NCBI GenBank assembly: GCA_964353255.1 | Contig: CAYGVJ010000141.1 | Span: 1-13,784, forward strand | Length of the DNA: 13,784 nucleotides | Source: VFZS01 sp964353255 | GTDB lineage: Bacteria > Acidobacteriota > Terriglobia > Bryobacterales > Bryobacteraceae | Reading direction: 5' to 3' | Shown here: piece after piece, positions 1 through 6,881 of the stretch | Layout of the letters: every line of letters starts with the position of its first letter | Numbering within the stretch: position 1 is the stretch's first letter | The notes under the pieces: generated by a model | Seen by the model: only the letters and a program-made list of their open reading frames with translations | The model's database searches: none | What the model was told of the DNA's origin: nothing | Made by a program: the position numbers and the translations under genes

Positions 1-75
1 AGGCGAAACCGCCTGTCCCACGAGGCCTTGAGCCGCCAGTCTTCAATCTTCTCAGGAAATGTAAAAACTCCAGAA

Positions 76-102
76 ACAGGCACCCAGAGGGTACCAGCCT
101 GT
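76..102 (-). terminator. Hairpin terminator after the aminotransferase gene
   Basis: The outer arms ACAGGC (76-81) and GCCTGT (97-102) are perfect complements. Inside them ACCC (82-85) pairs with GGGT (89-92) around a three-base loop, leaving a four-base bulge on one side. Read on the minus strand, the hairpin starts 22 bases after the aminotransferase stop codon and is followed by a T-rich stretch (TTTCTGGAGTTTTT, complement of 62-75). That arrangement fits a factor-independent terminator for the minus-strand gene. The T run is interrupted, so efficiency is uncertain. The remaining bases 1-75 hold a 5-bp hairpin at 1-14 and nothing recognisable as a gene. Confidence 0.5.
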
Positions 103-123
103 CGGCCGCAAAACTTCCCATTG

Positions 124-1278
124 TCAACGAACCTGCCAAGCAGGACGCTGCCGCATCCCGCGCCCTGCCGCCCCGCGGATGACGGCCGCAATCTCCCGCG
201 TCGTCTCCTCGTCCCCCATCAGGACCCGGTGGGGCAGCCAGAAGGCGTCGGCGATGCAGGCTTCTGAAACCGGGCAAGGCTCGACGCGGCAGCCGCCCTG
301 CCGGTAAAGCGGGTTGGCGTAGAGCGTATGCGGGTAAAACGGCGTGCAGGGAACGCCCTGCGCGGCCAGCGCCTGGTGAAACTCGTCCCGCGTGGCTCCG
401 AAGAGGGCCGCGTCGATGCGCCCCAGCAGCAGGTAGCAGGAATGCGCGGTGGCCTGCGGCGGGGCCTCCTGGAAGCGCAGTCCCTCAACGCCCGCCAGCT
501 CCGCGCGCAGCAGGGCCGCGTTCCGGTTTCGCAGCCGGATCTGTTCCGGCAAGCGTTCGAGTTGCGCCAGCAGGACGGCAGCCTGGAAGGCCGTCATACG
601 GTAGTTGGTTCCCAGCGAGTAGTGATGAAACCATCCGCCTCCGGCGCGGCGCCCCTGGTCGGCCATCGCGCGCACGCGGGCCGCCAGCTCCGCGTCGTTG
701 GTGGTGAGCATGCCCCCCTCGCCGCAGGTCATCACCTTGGAGTTCTGGAAGCTGAAAATGCCCGCCACCCCCAGGCTGCCGGCCCGCCGCCCGTTCCACT
801 CGGAACCGTGGGCCTGGGCTGCGTCCTCGATCAGGATCAGGCCGCGCTCGGCGGCCAGGCGCCCGAGGCGGTCCATGTCGGCCACCTGCCCGCCGAAGTG
901 CACCACGATGAGCGCTTTGGTCTTCGCGGAAACCGCCGCCGAAGCGCGCTCCGGGTCCAGGTTGAAGCTGTACGGCTCGATGTCCACGAAGACGGGTGTA
1001 GCGCCGATGCGCGAGACCGCCGTGGCCGTCGAGATGAAGGAGATGGCCGGGACGATCACTTCGTCCCCCGGTCCCACACCCGCCGCTTCGAGCGCCGCCT
1101 CCAGTGCCACCGTGCCGTTGGCCAGGCTCACCCCGTGCGCACAGTGCTGGAACAAGGCAAACGATTCTTCCAGCCGCCCCAGCATCTCGTTGTGGCCGCC
1201 CCACCGGCCGCTTTCGAGCACCTCGCGCAGCAGTTCCAACTCACGCTCGCCGTACACCGGCCACTTGGGGATTTGCAT
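124..1278 (-). CDS. DegT/DnrJ/EryC1/StrS family PLP-dependent aminotransferase
   Basis: This 384-residue protein belongs to the fold-type I PLP aminotransferases that act on keto-sugars for nucleotide-sugar, polysaccharide or glycan synthesis in the cytoplasm. Visible family landmarks are the phosphate-binding NGT near residues 54-56, the EDAAQAHG segment at 151-158 (D152 contacts the pyridine nitrogen, H157 nearby), and SFQNSK with K181 as the Schiff-base lysine followed by CGEGG. The length is normal for the family. I chose the ATG at 1278 because MQIPKWPVYG is where family homology should begin; an upstream ATG at 1380 would add 34 residues of unlike sequence and overlap the divergent alkD-like gene. 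There is no good Shine-Dalgarno, but a TATCCT sequence lies 8 bases before the ATG. No sugar-biosynthesis partners lie in the window, so the exact substrate cannot be named. Confidence 0.9.
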   Translation of the reverse strand: MQIPKWPVYGERELELLREVLESGRWGGHNEMLGRLEESFALFQHCAHGVSLANGTVALEAALEAAGVGPGDEVIVPAISFISTATAVSRIGATPVFVDIEPYSFNLDPERASAAVSAKTKALIVVHFGGQVADMDRLGRLAAERGLILIEDAAQAHGSEWNGRRAGSLGVAGIFSFQNSKVMTCGEGGMLTTNDAELAARVRAMADQGRRAGGGWFHHYSLGTNYRMTAFQAAVLLAQLERLPEQIRLRNRNAALLRAELAGVEGLRFQEAPPQATAHSCYLLLGRIDAALFGATRDEFHQALAAQGVPCTPFYPHTLYANPLYRQGGCRVEPCPVSEACIADAFWLPHRVLMGDEETTREIAAVIRGAAGRGMRQRPAWQVR

Positions 1279-1309
1279 CAGCCACCAGGATATGCCAGCC
1301 CAGGTGCGG

Positions 1310-1334
1310 ATGCTAGCATGGGGAGAAGCCCCAT
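1310..1334. promoter_or_regulatory. Two adjacent palindromes in the divergent promoter gap
   Basis: The 58-base gap between the divergent aminotransferase and alkD-like genes contains ATGCTAGCAT (1310-1319), a perfect 10-bp palindrome. It runs into ATGGGG-AGAAG-CCCCAT (1318-1334), a perfect 6-bp-arm inverted repeat ending two bases before the alkD-like ATG. The second one includes the purine-rich stretch GGGGAGA, the likely ribosome-binding site of that gene, so in mRNA it would fold over the binding site. The pair could be an operator, an RNA element limiting translation, or chance. If the alkD-like gene really began at the ATG at 1310, the palindromes would be coding. Confidence 0.3.
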
Positions 1335-1336
1335 CC

Positions 1337-2050
1337 ATGACCGTCCGCCAGCTACGCACCTGGATCCGTTCCCAACTCACCGCCCAAGCCGACCCGGCTG
1401 TCCGCCAGAGTATGCAACGGTTTTCCCGCGAGCCGCTGAATACCTACGGTGTGCCCACCGCCGCGGTCAGGAAGATCGAGCAAGCCGCCTGGCGCGAGGT
1501 CAAACCCTGGCCGCCGGCGCACCTGAACCCGCTTTGCGAGGCGCTGTGGCGGAGCGGCAAGCTGGAGGAAGCCGCGGTGGCCATCTACCTGTACCGGCGC
1601 TTTCGCAAGCGCTGCGGGGAAGCGGAGTTCGATCTCTTCGAGCGGTGGCTCGACCGCTACGTGGACAACTGGGGCTGCTGCGACGGCCTGGCTTCCTGGC
1701 TGCTGGCGGCCTCCATCGGAAACCAGCCGGAGCTGATCTCGCGGCTGGAGGCGTGGACTCGCTCAGCGAACCGCTGGAAGCGCCGCGCCGCTATTGTGGC
1801 GCTGCTACAGGAGGCCAAGCAAGGACGGAACACGGCAGCTATATTCGACATCGCGGGCCGACTCCTGGAGGACTCCGACGACCTGGTGCGGAAAGGCGTC
1901 GGCTGGGTGCTCAAGGAGACATACCCGAAGAAACCACGGGAGGCGCTGGCGTTTCTCGAGCCGCGCAAGGCGCGCGCGCCGCGGCTGGTGCTGCGCCTGG
2001 CGGCGGAGAAAATGACGGCGCGTGACCGCGCTCGGCTCCTGGCCCGCTGA
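1337..2050 (+). CDS. AlkD-like DNA alkylation repair protein (HEAT-repeat DNA glycosylase)
   Basis: The 237-residue protein matches the ALK/AlkD group, all-helical HEAT-like repeat glycosylases that excise N3- and N7-alkylpurines from DNA without base flipping. Residues corresponding to those known to matter in Bacillus cereus AlkD can be seen: W112 and D116 in the NWGCCD segment (W-x3-D), R150 in WKRRAAI, and W190 in GVGWVLKE. Length is typical (about 220-240). The start at 1337 is preceded by GGGGAGA; an in-frame ATG at 1310 is a possible alternative adding nine residues. The gene is divergent from the aminotransferase and convergent with the DUF362 gene, whose stop codon begins at the very next base. 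It stands alone and is not part of an evident operon. Family assignment is firm; the exact lesion range is not visible. Confidence 0.85.
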   Translation: MTVRQLRTWIRSQLTAQADPAVRQSMQRFSREPLNTYGVPTAAVRKIEQAAWREVKPWPPAHLNPLCEALWRSGKLEEAAVAIYLYRRFRKRCGEAEFDLFERWLDRYVDNWGCCDGLASWLLAASIGNQPELISRLEAWTRSANRWKRRAAIVALLQEAKQGRNTAAIFDIAGRLLEDSDDLVRKGVGWVLKETYPKKPREALAFLEPRKARAPRLVLRLAAEKMTARDRARLLAR

Positions 2051-3136
2051 TCAGCCCAGCCTGGGCGGCACCTCGTCCATCGGCCCCATCCACCGCAGCT
2101 CGCGCTCGATGTCGCTGTGCAGCCGGTACGTCCTGCGAACCGCCGCAATGTCCTCGCCGCGGACGTCGATCTTGGCCAGATCGTATTGCCCCAGGCCCAC
2201 CTGCCCGCAGTAGATCAAGTACCCCATCCAGCTCGGGTTGACGCCCATCACTTCCACGCCCACGCGGTCGGCGGCGATGTAGTCGGCGGAGGCGATGGCC
2301 ACGCGGTGCGGCACCGGGACGCCCGAGCCGGGGCCGTCGCCTTCCATCCCTTCGTAGCCGTCGATCACCGTGGCGCCCCAGAAGGGCCGCATCTTCACCG
2401 CCGTCAGCATCATGTTGTAGTGGGTCTGCCGCACGCCGCCGTGGTAGCGGCGCTTGTCGTTCCAGCGCGGGGTCTCTTTGGGCGCCTGATGCAGCGGCGC
2501 GCCCAGCGTCATGTTCTTCACCGAAAGGGTGGCCACCACGGCGTTGTGGGTCTTGAGGATGGCCGAGCAGATGATGAAGGCGTCAGGATCGAGCAGCCGC
2601 GCCGCCAGGCGCACCGGCTGCACGTGCAGGTCCGGGTCGATCAGCGGTATGACCTGGTACTTGGCTTCCTGGTTCAGGTCCACCAGGCTGACCTTCTGCC
2701 GGCGGTGCTCGGCGGCCACCTTGTTGTAGCCGAAGTTTTCGTACCCTTGCAGGGTCTCGCCGGCGGAGGACTCGGCGATGACCACCGGGCCCTTGAAGCG
2801 GGGCGCCAGGTAGTCCAGGATGCCGCGCAGGGTGTCGGCGTGGGTGGCGGCGAGCTGGCGCTGCGTGGAGACGTTGTTGGGCTTGATGATGACGTACTTC
2901 TTGCGCTTCAGGCCCGGCCGGATCTGGTCGTCGATGGCGACCAGGGCGTCGTAGATCAGCTTGCGGCGCTGCTCGCCCTTGACCAGCGCCACGGCGGCCC
3001 GGCGGTCGTAGGGGTGCACCGCCTGCGGCAAGGGCGCCAGCGGCTCTTGCTGCCCGATCAGGAGACTGCTGCCTGCCGCCAGCGGCGTCCCGGCGGCCCC
3101 GTACAAGAAGCGCCTGCGCGAAAAGTCCAGTGGCAT
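2051..3136 (-). CDS. Tat-exported DUF362 domain protein
   Basis: The 361-residue protein begins with a twin-arginine signal (SRRRFLYGA at residues 6-14, then a hydrophobic alanine/leucine stretch), so it is probably exported folded to the periplasm. The body carries DUF362 hallmarks: IIKPNN (84-88), LKTH followed by TLSVKNM (194-209) and DGYEGMEGDGP (259-269). DUF362 proteins are of unsettled function; some are fused to ferredoxin domains, but this one has very few cysteines and no Fe-S motif. The start ATG at 3136 places the Tat motif correctly. It is divergent from the Tat-exported aldo/keto reductase across 65 bases, suggesting shared control and perhaps a shared export-dependent redox role. 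The stop codon abuts that of the alkD-like gene with no room for a private terminator. Confidence 0.85.
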   Translation of the reverse strand: MPLDFSRRRFLYGAAGTPLAAGSSLLIGQQEPLAPLPQAVHPYDRRAAVALVKGEQRRKLIYDALVAIDDQIRPGLKRKKYVIIKPNNVSTQRQLAATHADTLRGILDYLAPRFKGPVVIAESSAGETLQGYENFGYNKVAAEHRRQKVSLVDLNQEAKYQVIPLIDPDLHVQPVRLAARLLDPDAFIICSAILKTHNAVVATLSVKNMTLGAPLHQAPKETPRWNDKRRYHGGVRQTHYNMMLTAVKMRPFWGATVIDGYEGMEGDGPGSGVPVPHRVAIASADYIAADRVGVEVMGVNPSWMGYLIYCGQVGLGQYDLAKIDVRGEDIAAVRRTYRLHSDIERELRWMGPMDEVPPRLG

Positions 3137-3201
3137 AAAACTCGCTCCCAGTCTACAATAAGAGATTCAACTCCAATTATATCCGACAAGAGGGAGATGC
3201 T
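3137..3201. promoter_or_regulatory. Divergent promoter region of the DUF362 and aldo/keto reductase genes
   Basis: This 65-base gap separates two divergently read Tat-protein genes and is noticeably richer in A+T than its surroundings (for example 3160-3182). Both promoters must lie here unless they are inside the coding regions. I do not see a convincing pair of -35 and -10 hexamers on either strand. AGGGAG at 3191-3196 is a clear Shine-Dalgarno for the plus-strand gene, five bases before its ATG. Confidence 0.4.
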
Positions 3202-4374
3202 ATGAAATCACGTTCTTCACGCAGGAACTTCCTGGCCGCCGGGCTGGCTGTGCCGGCCGCCGGGCTGGCTTCGGTCTCGTCCAGGGCGGGCGGCGCTTTG
3301 CAGTCCCCCCAGCCGTCTGTGCCCCAATCGAAAGGTGGCCTGAAGTATCGCACCCTGGGCCGGACCGGCATGAAGGTCACCGAGGTCGGCTTCGGCTGCA
3401 TGATCACCTCGGACCAGAGCGTAGTTGAGAAAGCTGTCGATCTGGGCATCAACTTCTTCGACACCGCGCGCGGCTACCAGGGCGGCAACAACGAGCGCAT
3501 GGTCGGGGCCGCGCTCAAGGCCAAACGCAAGCAGGTCTTCATATCCAGCAAGACCGGCGCGCGCACCGGGGCCGAGGCCATGGCGCACCTCGAGACCAGC
3601 CTGCGCGAGCTGGGCACCGACTACCTGGACGTCTGGAACCTGCACGGCAGGAGCCGCCCCGAGGAGCTGACCGACGAGCTGCTGGAGGTTCAGCAGACCG
3701 CCAGGCAGCAAGGCAAGATCCGCTTCGCCGGCATCAGCACGCACAATCTGGCCGACGTCATTCAGGCCGTCATCAAGAGCGGCAAGCTCGACGTGGTGGT
3801 GTTCACCTACAACTTCTCGATGGGCGACAAGCTGGATCAGGCCATCCAGGCGGGCCGCGACGCTGGCATCGGCCTGGTGGCCATGAAAGTAATGGCCGGC
3901 GGCTTCCGGCGCGCCAAGCCGGGCCAGTCGCAGTACGAGATTCTGAAGCGCGAGGGCGCGATGCCGGCGGCGCTCAGGTGGGTGCTCAGGAACCCCGGGC
4001 TCGGCACCACCATCCCCAGCGTCACTGACATGGAGCAGCTCGACGACGATTTCAAGGCCATGGGCGCTCCATTCACGGAAGGGGATGCCAAGTTGCTGGC
4101 CGCGCAACTGGACTACATCCGGCCGCTCTACTGCCGCATGTGCGGGAACTGCCAGGGGACATGCCCCCAGGGCCTGCCGGTGGCCGACATGCTGCGCTAC
4201 CTCACCTACGCGGAAGGCTACGGGCAGTTCGCGCTGGGTCGCGAGCACTTTCTGGCGCTGCCCGAGGAGGTCACGCGCGTCCGCTGCCAGCTCTGCCCGA
4301 GCTGCTCGGTGAAGTGCCCCAACGGCGTGCAGGTGGCCGAGCGGCTCATCCGCGCGCAAGAACTGTTCGCATGA
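3202..4374 (+). CDS. Tat-exported aldo/keto reductase with two C-terminal 4Fe-4S motifs
   Basis: The 390-residue protein starts with a twin-arginine signal (SRRNFLAAG, 6-14), then an aldo/keto reductase barrel (about 47-295), then a ferredoxin-like tail. The catalytic tetrad of the AKR superfamily is intact: D87 and Y92 in DTARGY, K117 in SSKTG, H149 in NLHGR. The tail has two complete cluster motifs, C311-C314-C317-C321P and C362-C365-C368-C372P, both of the C-x2-C-x2-C-x3-CP type, each able to hold a 4Fe-4S cluster. The AGGGAG Shine-Dalgarno fixes the start. Export by Tat fits a protein that folds with cofactors in the cytoplasm. AKRs normally use NAD(P)H, which is scarce in the periplasm, so the electron donor may instead come through the clusters; that is inference. 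The gene overlaps the next by four bases. Confidence 0.9.
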   Translation: MKSRSSRRNFLAAGLAVPAAGLASVSSRAGGALQSPQPSVPQSKGGLKYRTLGRTGMKVTEVGFGCMITSDQSVVEKAVDLGINFFDTARGYQGGNNERMVGAALKAKRKQVFISSKTGARTGAEAMAHLETSLRELGTDYLDVWNLHGRSRPEELTDELLEVQQTARQQGKIRFAGISTHNLADVIQAVIKSGKLDVVVFTYNFSMGDKLDQAIQAGRDAGIGLVAMKVMAGGFRRAKPGQSQYEILKREGAMPAALRWVLRNPGLGTTIPSVTDMEQLDDDFKAMGAPFTEGDAKLLAAQLDYIRPLYCRMCGNCQGTCPQGLPVADMLRYLTYAEGYGQFALGREHFLALPEEVTRVRCQLCPSCSVKCPNGVQVAERLIRAQELFA

Positions 4375-5192
4375 GAGTCTTGATGTTGCTGGCGGCCGCG
4401 TTGTGCGCGGCCGCCCAGACTCCCGATTGCCGCCTGGTTCCGGGCTGGACGCAACGGGGCCCCTCCCGCGCCTATGAGGCCGACACCCTGTATGAGTACG
4501 TGGACGGCAACGCCGAGGGCTACCTCATCTATCGCTTCGTGAAGATGCAGGGAGTGACCTGCCGGTCGGGCGAGGACACCATCGTCTTCGATGTCTCCGA
4601 GATGGCCGACCCGGAATTCGCCTACGGCATCTTCTGCGCTACCCGCGATCCGAAGCTTCCCGTCGAGAAGATCGGCATGGCGGCCCAGATTCATCCGCGC
4701 AAGGGTGTGCTGGTCAAGGACAAGTACTACGTCGAGCTGGCGGTGAACCTGGAAAAGGACACCAGCGCCACGCTGCGCGCCTTCATTACGGCGCTGGAGA
4801 AGCGCATTCCGGGACGCACGGCGCTGCCGGAAGTGATCGGCTGGTTTCCCGCCGACAAACTGGCGGTCGAGTCCGTGCGGCTGGTTCCGGAAAGCGTGCT
4901 GGGACTGCGGGTGCTCCGGCGCGGCTACGTCGCGCAGTACGACTACGGCAAGGCCTTCATCGTGCCGGAGGATTCTCCGGAAGCCGCCGCGCAGGTGATG
5001 GCGAAGCTGCGTGCCCGCGTCGGCGAGACGCAGCCGGCCAAGCTGGCGGAGGAGGCTTTCCAGGCCAACGACAAATACCTCGGCCGGCTGTGCTTCTTCC
5101 GCAAGGGCCGCTACATCGGCGGTTACGCCAACCTGGCCGAGGGCCAGGACGCGCTGGCGCCGGCTTCGGCGCTGGCCGCGCGAATCCCCTAG
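4371..5192 (+). CDS. Secreted DUF6599-like protein of unknown function
   Basis: The 273-residue product opens with a signal peptide (MRVLMLLAAALCAAAQ), with probable cleavage after the alanine run near residue 15, so the mature protein should be periplasmic. I recognise the segment YEYVDGNAEGYLIYRF (41-56) as similar to the YINGGAE-x-YL motif that I associate with DUF6599; the family name comes from memory and is moderately sure. No catalytic motif is evident. The ATG overlaps the stop of the aldo/keto reductase gene (ATGA at 4371-4374), indicating translational coupling and a shared transcript, so the two products may work together at the cell envelope. Its stop codon overlaps the left flanking repeat of the restriction-modification cassette. 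Confidence 0.75.
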   Translation: MRVLMLLAAALCAAAQTPDCRLVPGWTQRGPSRAYEADTLYEYVDGNAEGYLIYRFVKMQGVTCRSGEDTIVFDVSEMADPEFAYGIFCATRDPKLPVEKIGMAAQIHPRKGVLVKDKYYVELAVNLEKDTSATLRAFITALEKRIPGRTALPEVIGWFPADKLAVESVRLVPESVLGLRVLRRGYVAQYDYGKAFIVPEDSPEAAAQVMAKLRARVGETQPAKLAEEAFQANDKYLGRLCFFRKGRYIGGYANLAEGQDALAPASALAARIP

Positions 5193-5238
5193 TTTCGCGC
5201 CAAGAACGCCCAGTCTTGCGCAGAGCACGCGCAGAAGT
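5191..5238 (-). repeat. Left degenerate repeat flanking the R-M cassette
   Basis: Read on the minus strand this stretch consists of loose 9-11-base units such as TTCTGCGCG, TGCTCTGCGC, AGACTGGGCG and TTCTTGGCGC, ending in GAAACT. The last 20 bases (plus-strand 5191-5210) match the end of the right-hand copy at 6858-6877 in 16 of 20 positions, in inverted orientation. The repeat begins inside the stop codon of the DUF6599-like gene. Similar TTGGCG/TTTGCG arrays recur between genes in Acidobacteriota and other phyla as I recall them, but that was not searched. Confidence 0.45.
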
Positions 5239-5333
5239 TGCAGCCATTCCAGTGCTGAGTTACCATGCCCACTTGCAGCGGGGCGCCGCCTTGCTGACCC
5301 CATGCTTGGAGGAGGCGCTTGGGCGGAGAGAAC

Positions 5334-5945
5334 ATGAGTATCCTACGACGTTGGGACATCACACCGGAAGAACTGACCGAACTGGTGGAGCAGAACCCGA
5401 GTCTGCGTGGCGTCTTGCTCGGATACATCGCGGAAGGCAAACTGCGGAAGATGTGGTTTGCCCGGCCAGAATTCACGCAATTGGTCAAGTACGACAACCA
5501 CGGCCGGACGCGGAAGGGCGACCTCGTTGTCACGTATAAGGGCCATGACTTCGTAGTGGAGTCGAAGTCCCTTCAAACCAACACCGTAGTGCGGGTCGGA
5601 GACCAGTGGCGAGCCAGGGCACAGTGCGACGCAAGCGATCGCCGATCAATCACTTTACCCGACCGCAGCCGGGTGACAACGATTTGTCTCCTGGTCGGGG
5701 AGTTCGACCTCCTCGCTGTGAACTGCTTCGCGTTCGAGGAAAAGTGGCGTTTCGTCTTCGCCAAGAACTCTGATCTCCCGAGAAGCACGTACGCCAAGTA
5801 CTCCCCTAAGCAAAGGCGCTACTTGCTGGCGTCCCTGGTGACCGTCACCTGGCCCCCGGAGCCGCCGTTCCGAGATGAGCCGTTTTCGCTCCTGGACGAG
5901 TTGGTGCAGGAGCGAGGGGCTGCTACTCAGCGCCGGAAGAGGTGA
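5334..5945 (+). CDS. Probable type II restriction endonuclease, PD-(D/E)XK fold
   Basis: The 203-residue protein has a plausible PD-(D/E)XK nuclease site: D63 in KGDLVV, twelve intervening residues, then E76-S77-K78 in VVESKS at the end of the next predicted strand. The N-terminal part is helical and charged, the rest mixed alpha/beta. It converges with a DNA methyltransferase gene 11 bases away, the expected partner of a type II restriction-modification system, which is the main support for the function. I cannot place it in a named restriction-enzyme family or predict its site. Start: the ATG at 5334 has GGAG five bases upstream; a TTG at 5319 behind GGAGG would add five residues. Base composition is lower in G+C than its neighbours (33 of 60 at 5761-5820 against 45 of 60 at 4981-5040), suggesting acquisition by transfer. 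No controller gene is seen. Confidence 0.7.
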   Translation: MSILRRWDITPEELTELVEQNPSLRGVLLGYIAEGKLRKMWFARPEFTQLVKYDNHGRTRKGDLVVTYKGHDFVVESKSLQTNTVVRVGDQWRARAQCDASDRRSITLPDRSRVTTICLLVGEFDLLAVNCFAFEEKWRFVFAKNSDLPRSTYAKYSPKQRRYLLASLVTVTWPPEPPFRDEPFSLLDELVQERGAATQRRKR

Positions 5946-5956
5946 CAGGGCGGAAG

Positions 5957-6712
5957 CTAGGACCTCATCGATTCCCGCTTCATGCCCGCCGGGATCTTGA
6001 CGAAGACCAGAAAGTAGGAGTGGTTTTTTCGCGCGTGCACCTGCTTCAGCATGCGGCTGACACCAGGCTGATTCGGTCGCACCACGACGAAGAGGTCCTT
6101 CGTGTAGAACCCGAGTCCCTCGAAGTGGTTGATGATCTCGACGTGGGTCAGGTTTTGTCGGTTCGCACTGACCTCGTCCTGGCACTTGACGATGAAAACG
6201 CCGCCATCCCGCAGGACCCTGTGAGCTTCTTTGCCGCTTCGGAAGTACAAGTCCAAGACGGCAGCGTGCCATTTCGGGCCCCCGGATGTCGCCTCCCCAT
6301 TCGAATAGAAGTCCCGAAAAGCTCCGTACGTTCCCTGGCCCGCCATGTGGTCGGTAGACCGTCGGAAGAGACCCTCCATGTACGGCGGGTCGAAGACTAC
6401 GCAATCGATGGACTCCCCCTCGTAGGGCAGCTCTCTACAGTCGGTACCCGTCTTGAGATCGCTGGCCAGAAGGCGATACGCTCCCTCGGGTACGTCCCTC
6501 CAGAAAACCCCTTTTCCGTAGGTCACATCCGCAACCACGGATGCCTCTGGTACGTGGAGCCGCAGGATATGAGGGAAAACCTCGGCGTTGGTCCCAACGT
6601 ATGCGGAAACGGCAACGTCCGACGTCGCAACTCCACCCTGGACTCGCCTGTTGACGGCCTTGTCCTCTTCGCCGATGAGCCGCATCTGGATGGGCTTTGC
6701 CTTCGTGGCCAT
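5957..6712 (-). CDS. DNA adenine-N6 or cytosine-N4 methyltransferase of the R-M cassette
   Basis: The 251-residue protein has the SAM-binding motif I as ADVTYGKG (61-68) and the catalytic motif IV as DPPY (108-111), the order I then IV, with the region after IV (about 115-150) able to hold the target recognition part. DPPY points to methylation of an exocyclic amino group (N6-adenine or N4-cytosine), transferring methyl from S-adenosylmethionine to DNA to protect the host from the adjacent nuclease. The conserved-looking QGGVATSD and GTNAE-FPH segments (25-47) lie before motif I. Start choice is uncertain: in-frame ATGs at 6769, 6739 and 6712 all have weak ribosome-binding sites; I prefer 6712. 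It reads in the same direction as ruvAB and may receive read-through from it. Local G+C is lower than in ruvB (36 of 60 at 6481-6540 against 46 of 60 at 7201-7260). Confidence 0.85.
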   Translation of the reverse strand: MATKAKPIQMRLIGEEDKAVNRRVQGGVATSDVAVSAYVGTNAEVFPHILRLHVPEASVVADVTYGKGVFWRDVPEGAYRLLASDLKTGTDCRELPYEGESIDCVVFDPPYMEGLFRRSTDHMAGQGTYGAFRDFYSNGEATSGGPKWHAAVLDLYFRSGKEAHRVLRDGGVFIVKCQDEVSANRQNLTHVEIINHFEGLGFYTKDLFVVVRPNQPGVSRMLKQVHARKNHSYFLVFVKIPAGMKRESMRS

Positions 6713-6832
6713 CTGCAAACCACTGGACCTGCTTTCCATTCTAGCATCGCCGCCGCGTGTCCGCAGCATACCCGGATCACTATCGTCTGATGTTGCCTCC
6801 GAGTTTAAGCCCCTACCTCGGCCTTGAGATCA

Positions 6833-6877
6833 TTCCTGGCGAGCTTGGCGTGACCTTTGCGTCCTTTGCGCGAAACC
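6833..6877 (+). repeat. Right degenerate repeat flanking the R-M cassette
   Basis: This stretch shows consecutive imperfect units, CCTGGCGAG, CTTGGCGTGA, CCTTTGCGT and CCTTTGCGC, ending in GAAACC, with a period of about 9-10 bases. Its end (6858-6877) matches the left-hand copy (5191-5210, inverted) in 16 of 20 positions. It stops five bases before the ruvB stop codon. Together the two copies frame the restriction and methyltransferase genes, including their promoters. It contains no plausible gene; the rest of the gap 6713-6832 should hold the methyltransferase promoter, which I could not pinpoint. Confidence 0.5.
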
Positions 6878-6881
6878 GTTC

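Noticed and set aside
1..14. Small hairpin AGGCG-AAAC-CGCCT at the window edge
   Set aside because: A 5-bp stem is expected by chance in such G+C-rich DNA, and the left context is missing.
28..267. 79-codon plus-strand frame at the left edge
   Set aside because: It runs through the terminator hairpin and antisense into the aminotransferase 3' end, with no ribosome-binding site or recognisable motif.
328..2025. Long plus-strand open frame opposite the aminotransferase
   Set aside because: It lies antisense to and out of frame with two well-supported genes, and its translation is arginine/alanine/histidine-rich low-information sequence typical of shadow frames in G+C-rich DNA.
2117..5303. Long antisense frames opposite DUF362 (2117-3205), the aldo/keto reductase (3217-4359) and the DUF6599-like gene (4218-5303)
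   Set aside because: Each mirrors a gene with clear motifs and signal peptides, and none shows a motif of its own.
5655..6790. Alternative frames across the R-M cassette (minus 5655-6404, plus 5942-6790)
   Set aside because: They run antisense to or across the nuclease and methyltransferase, which have recognisable catalytic motifs; these frames have none.
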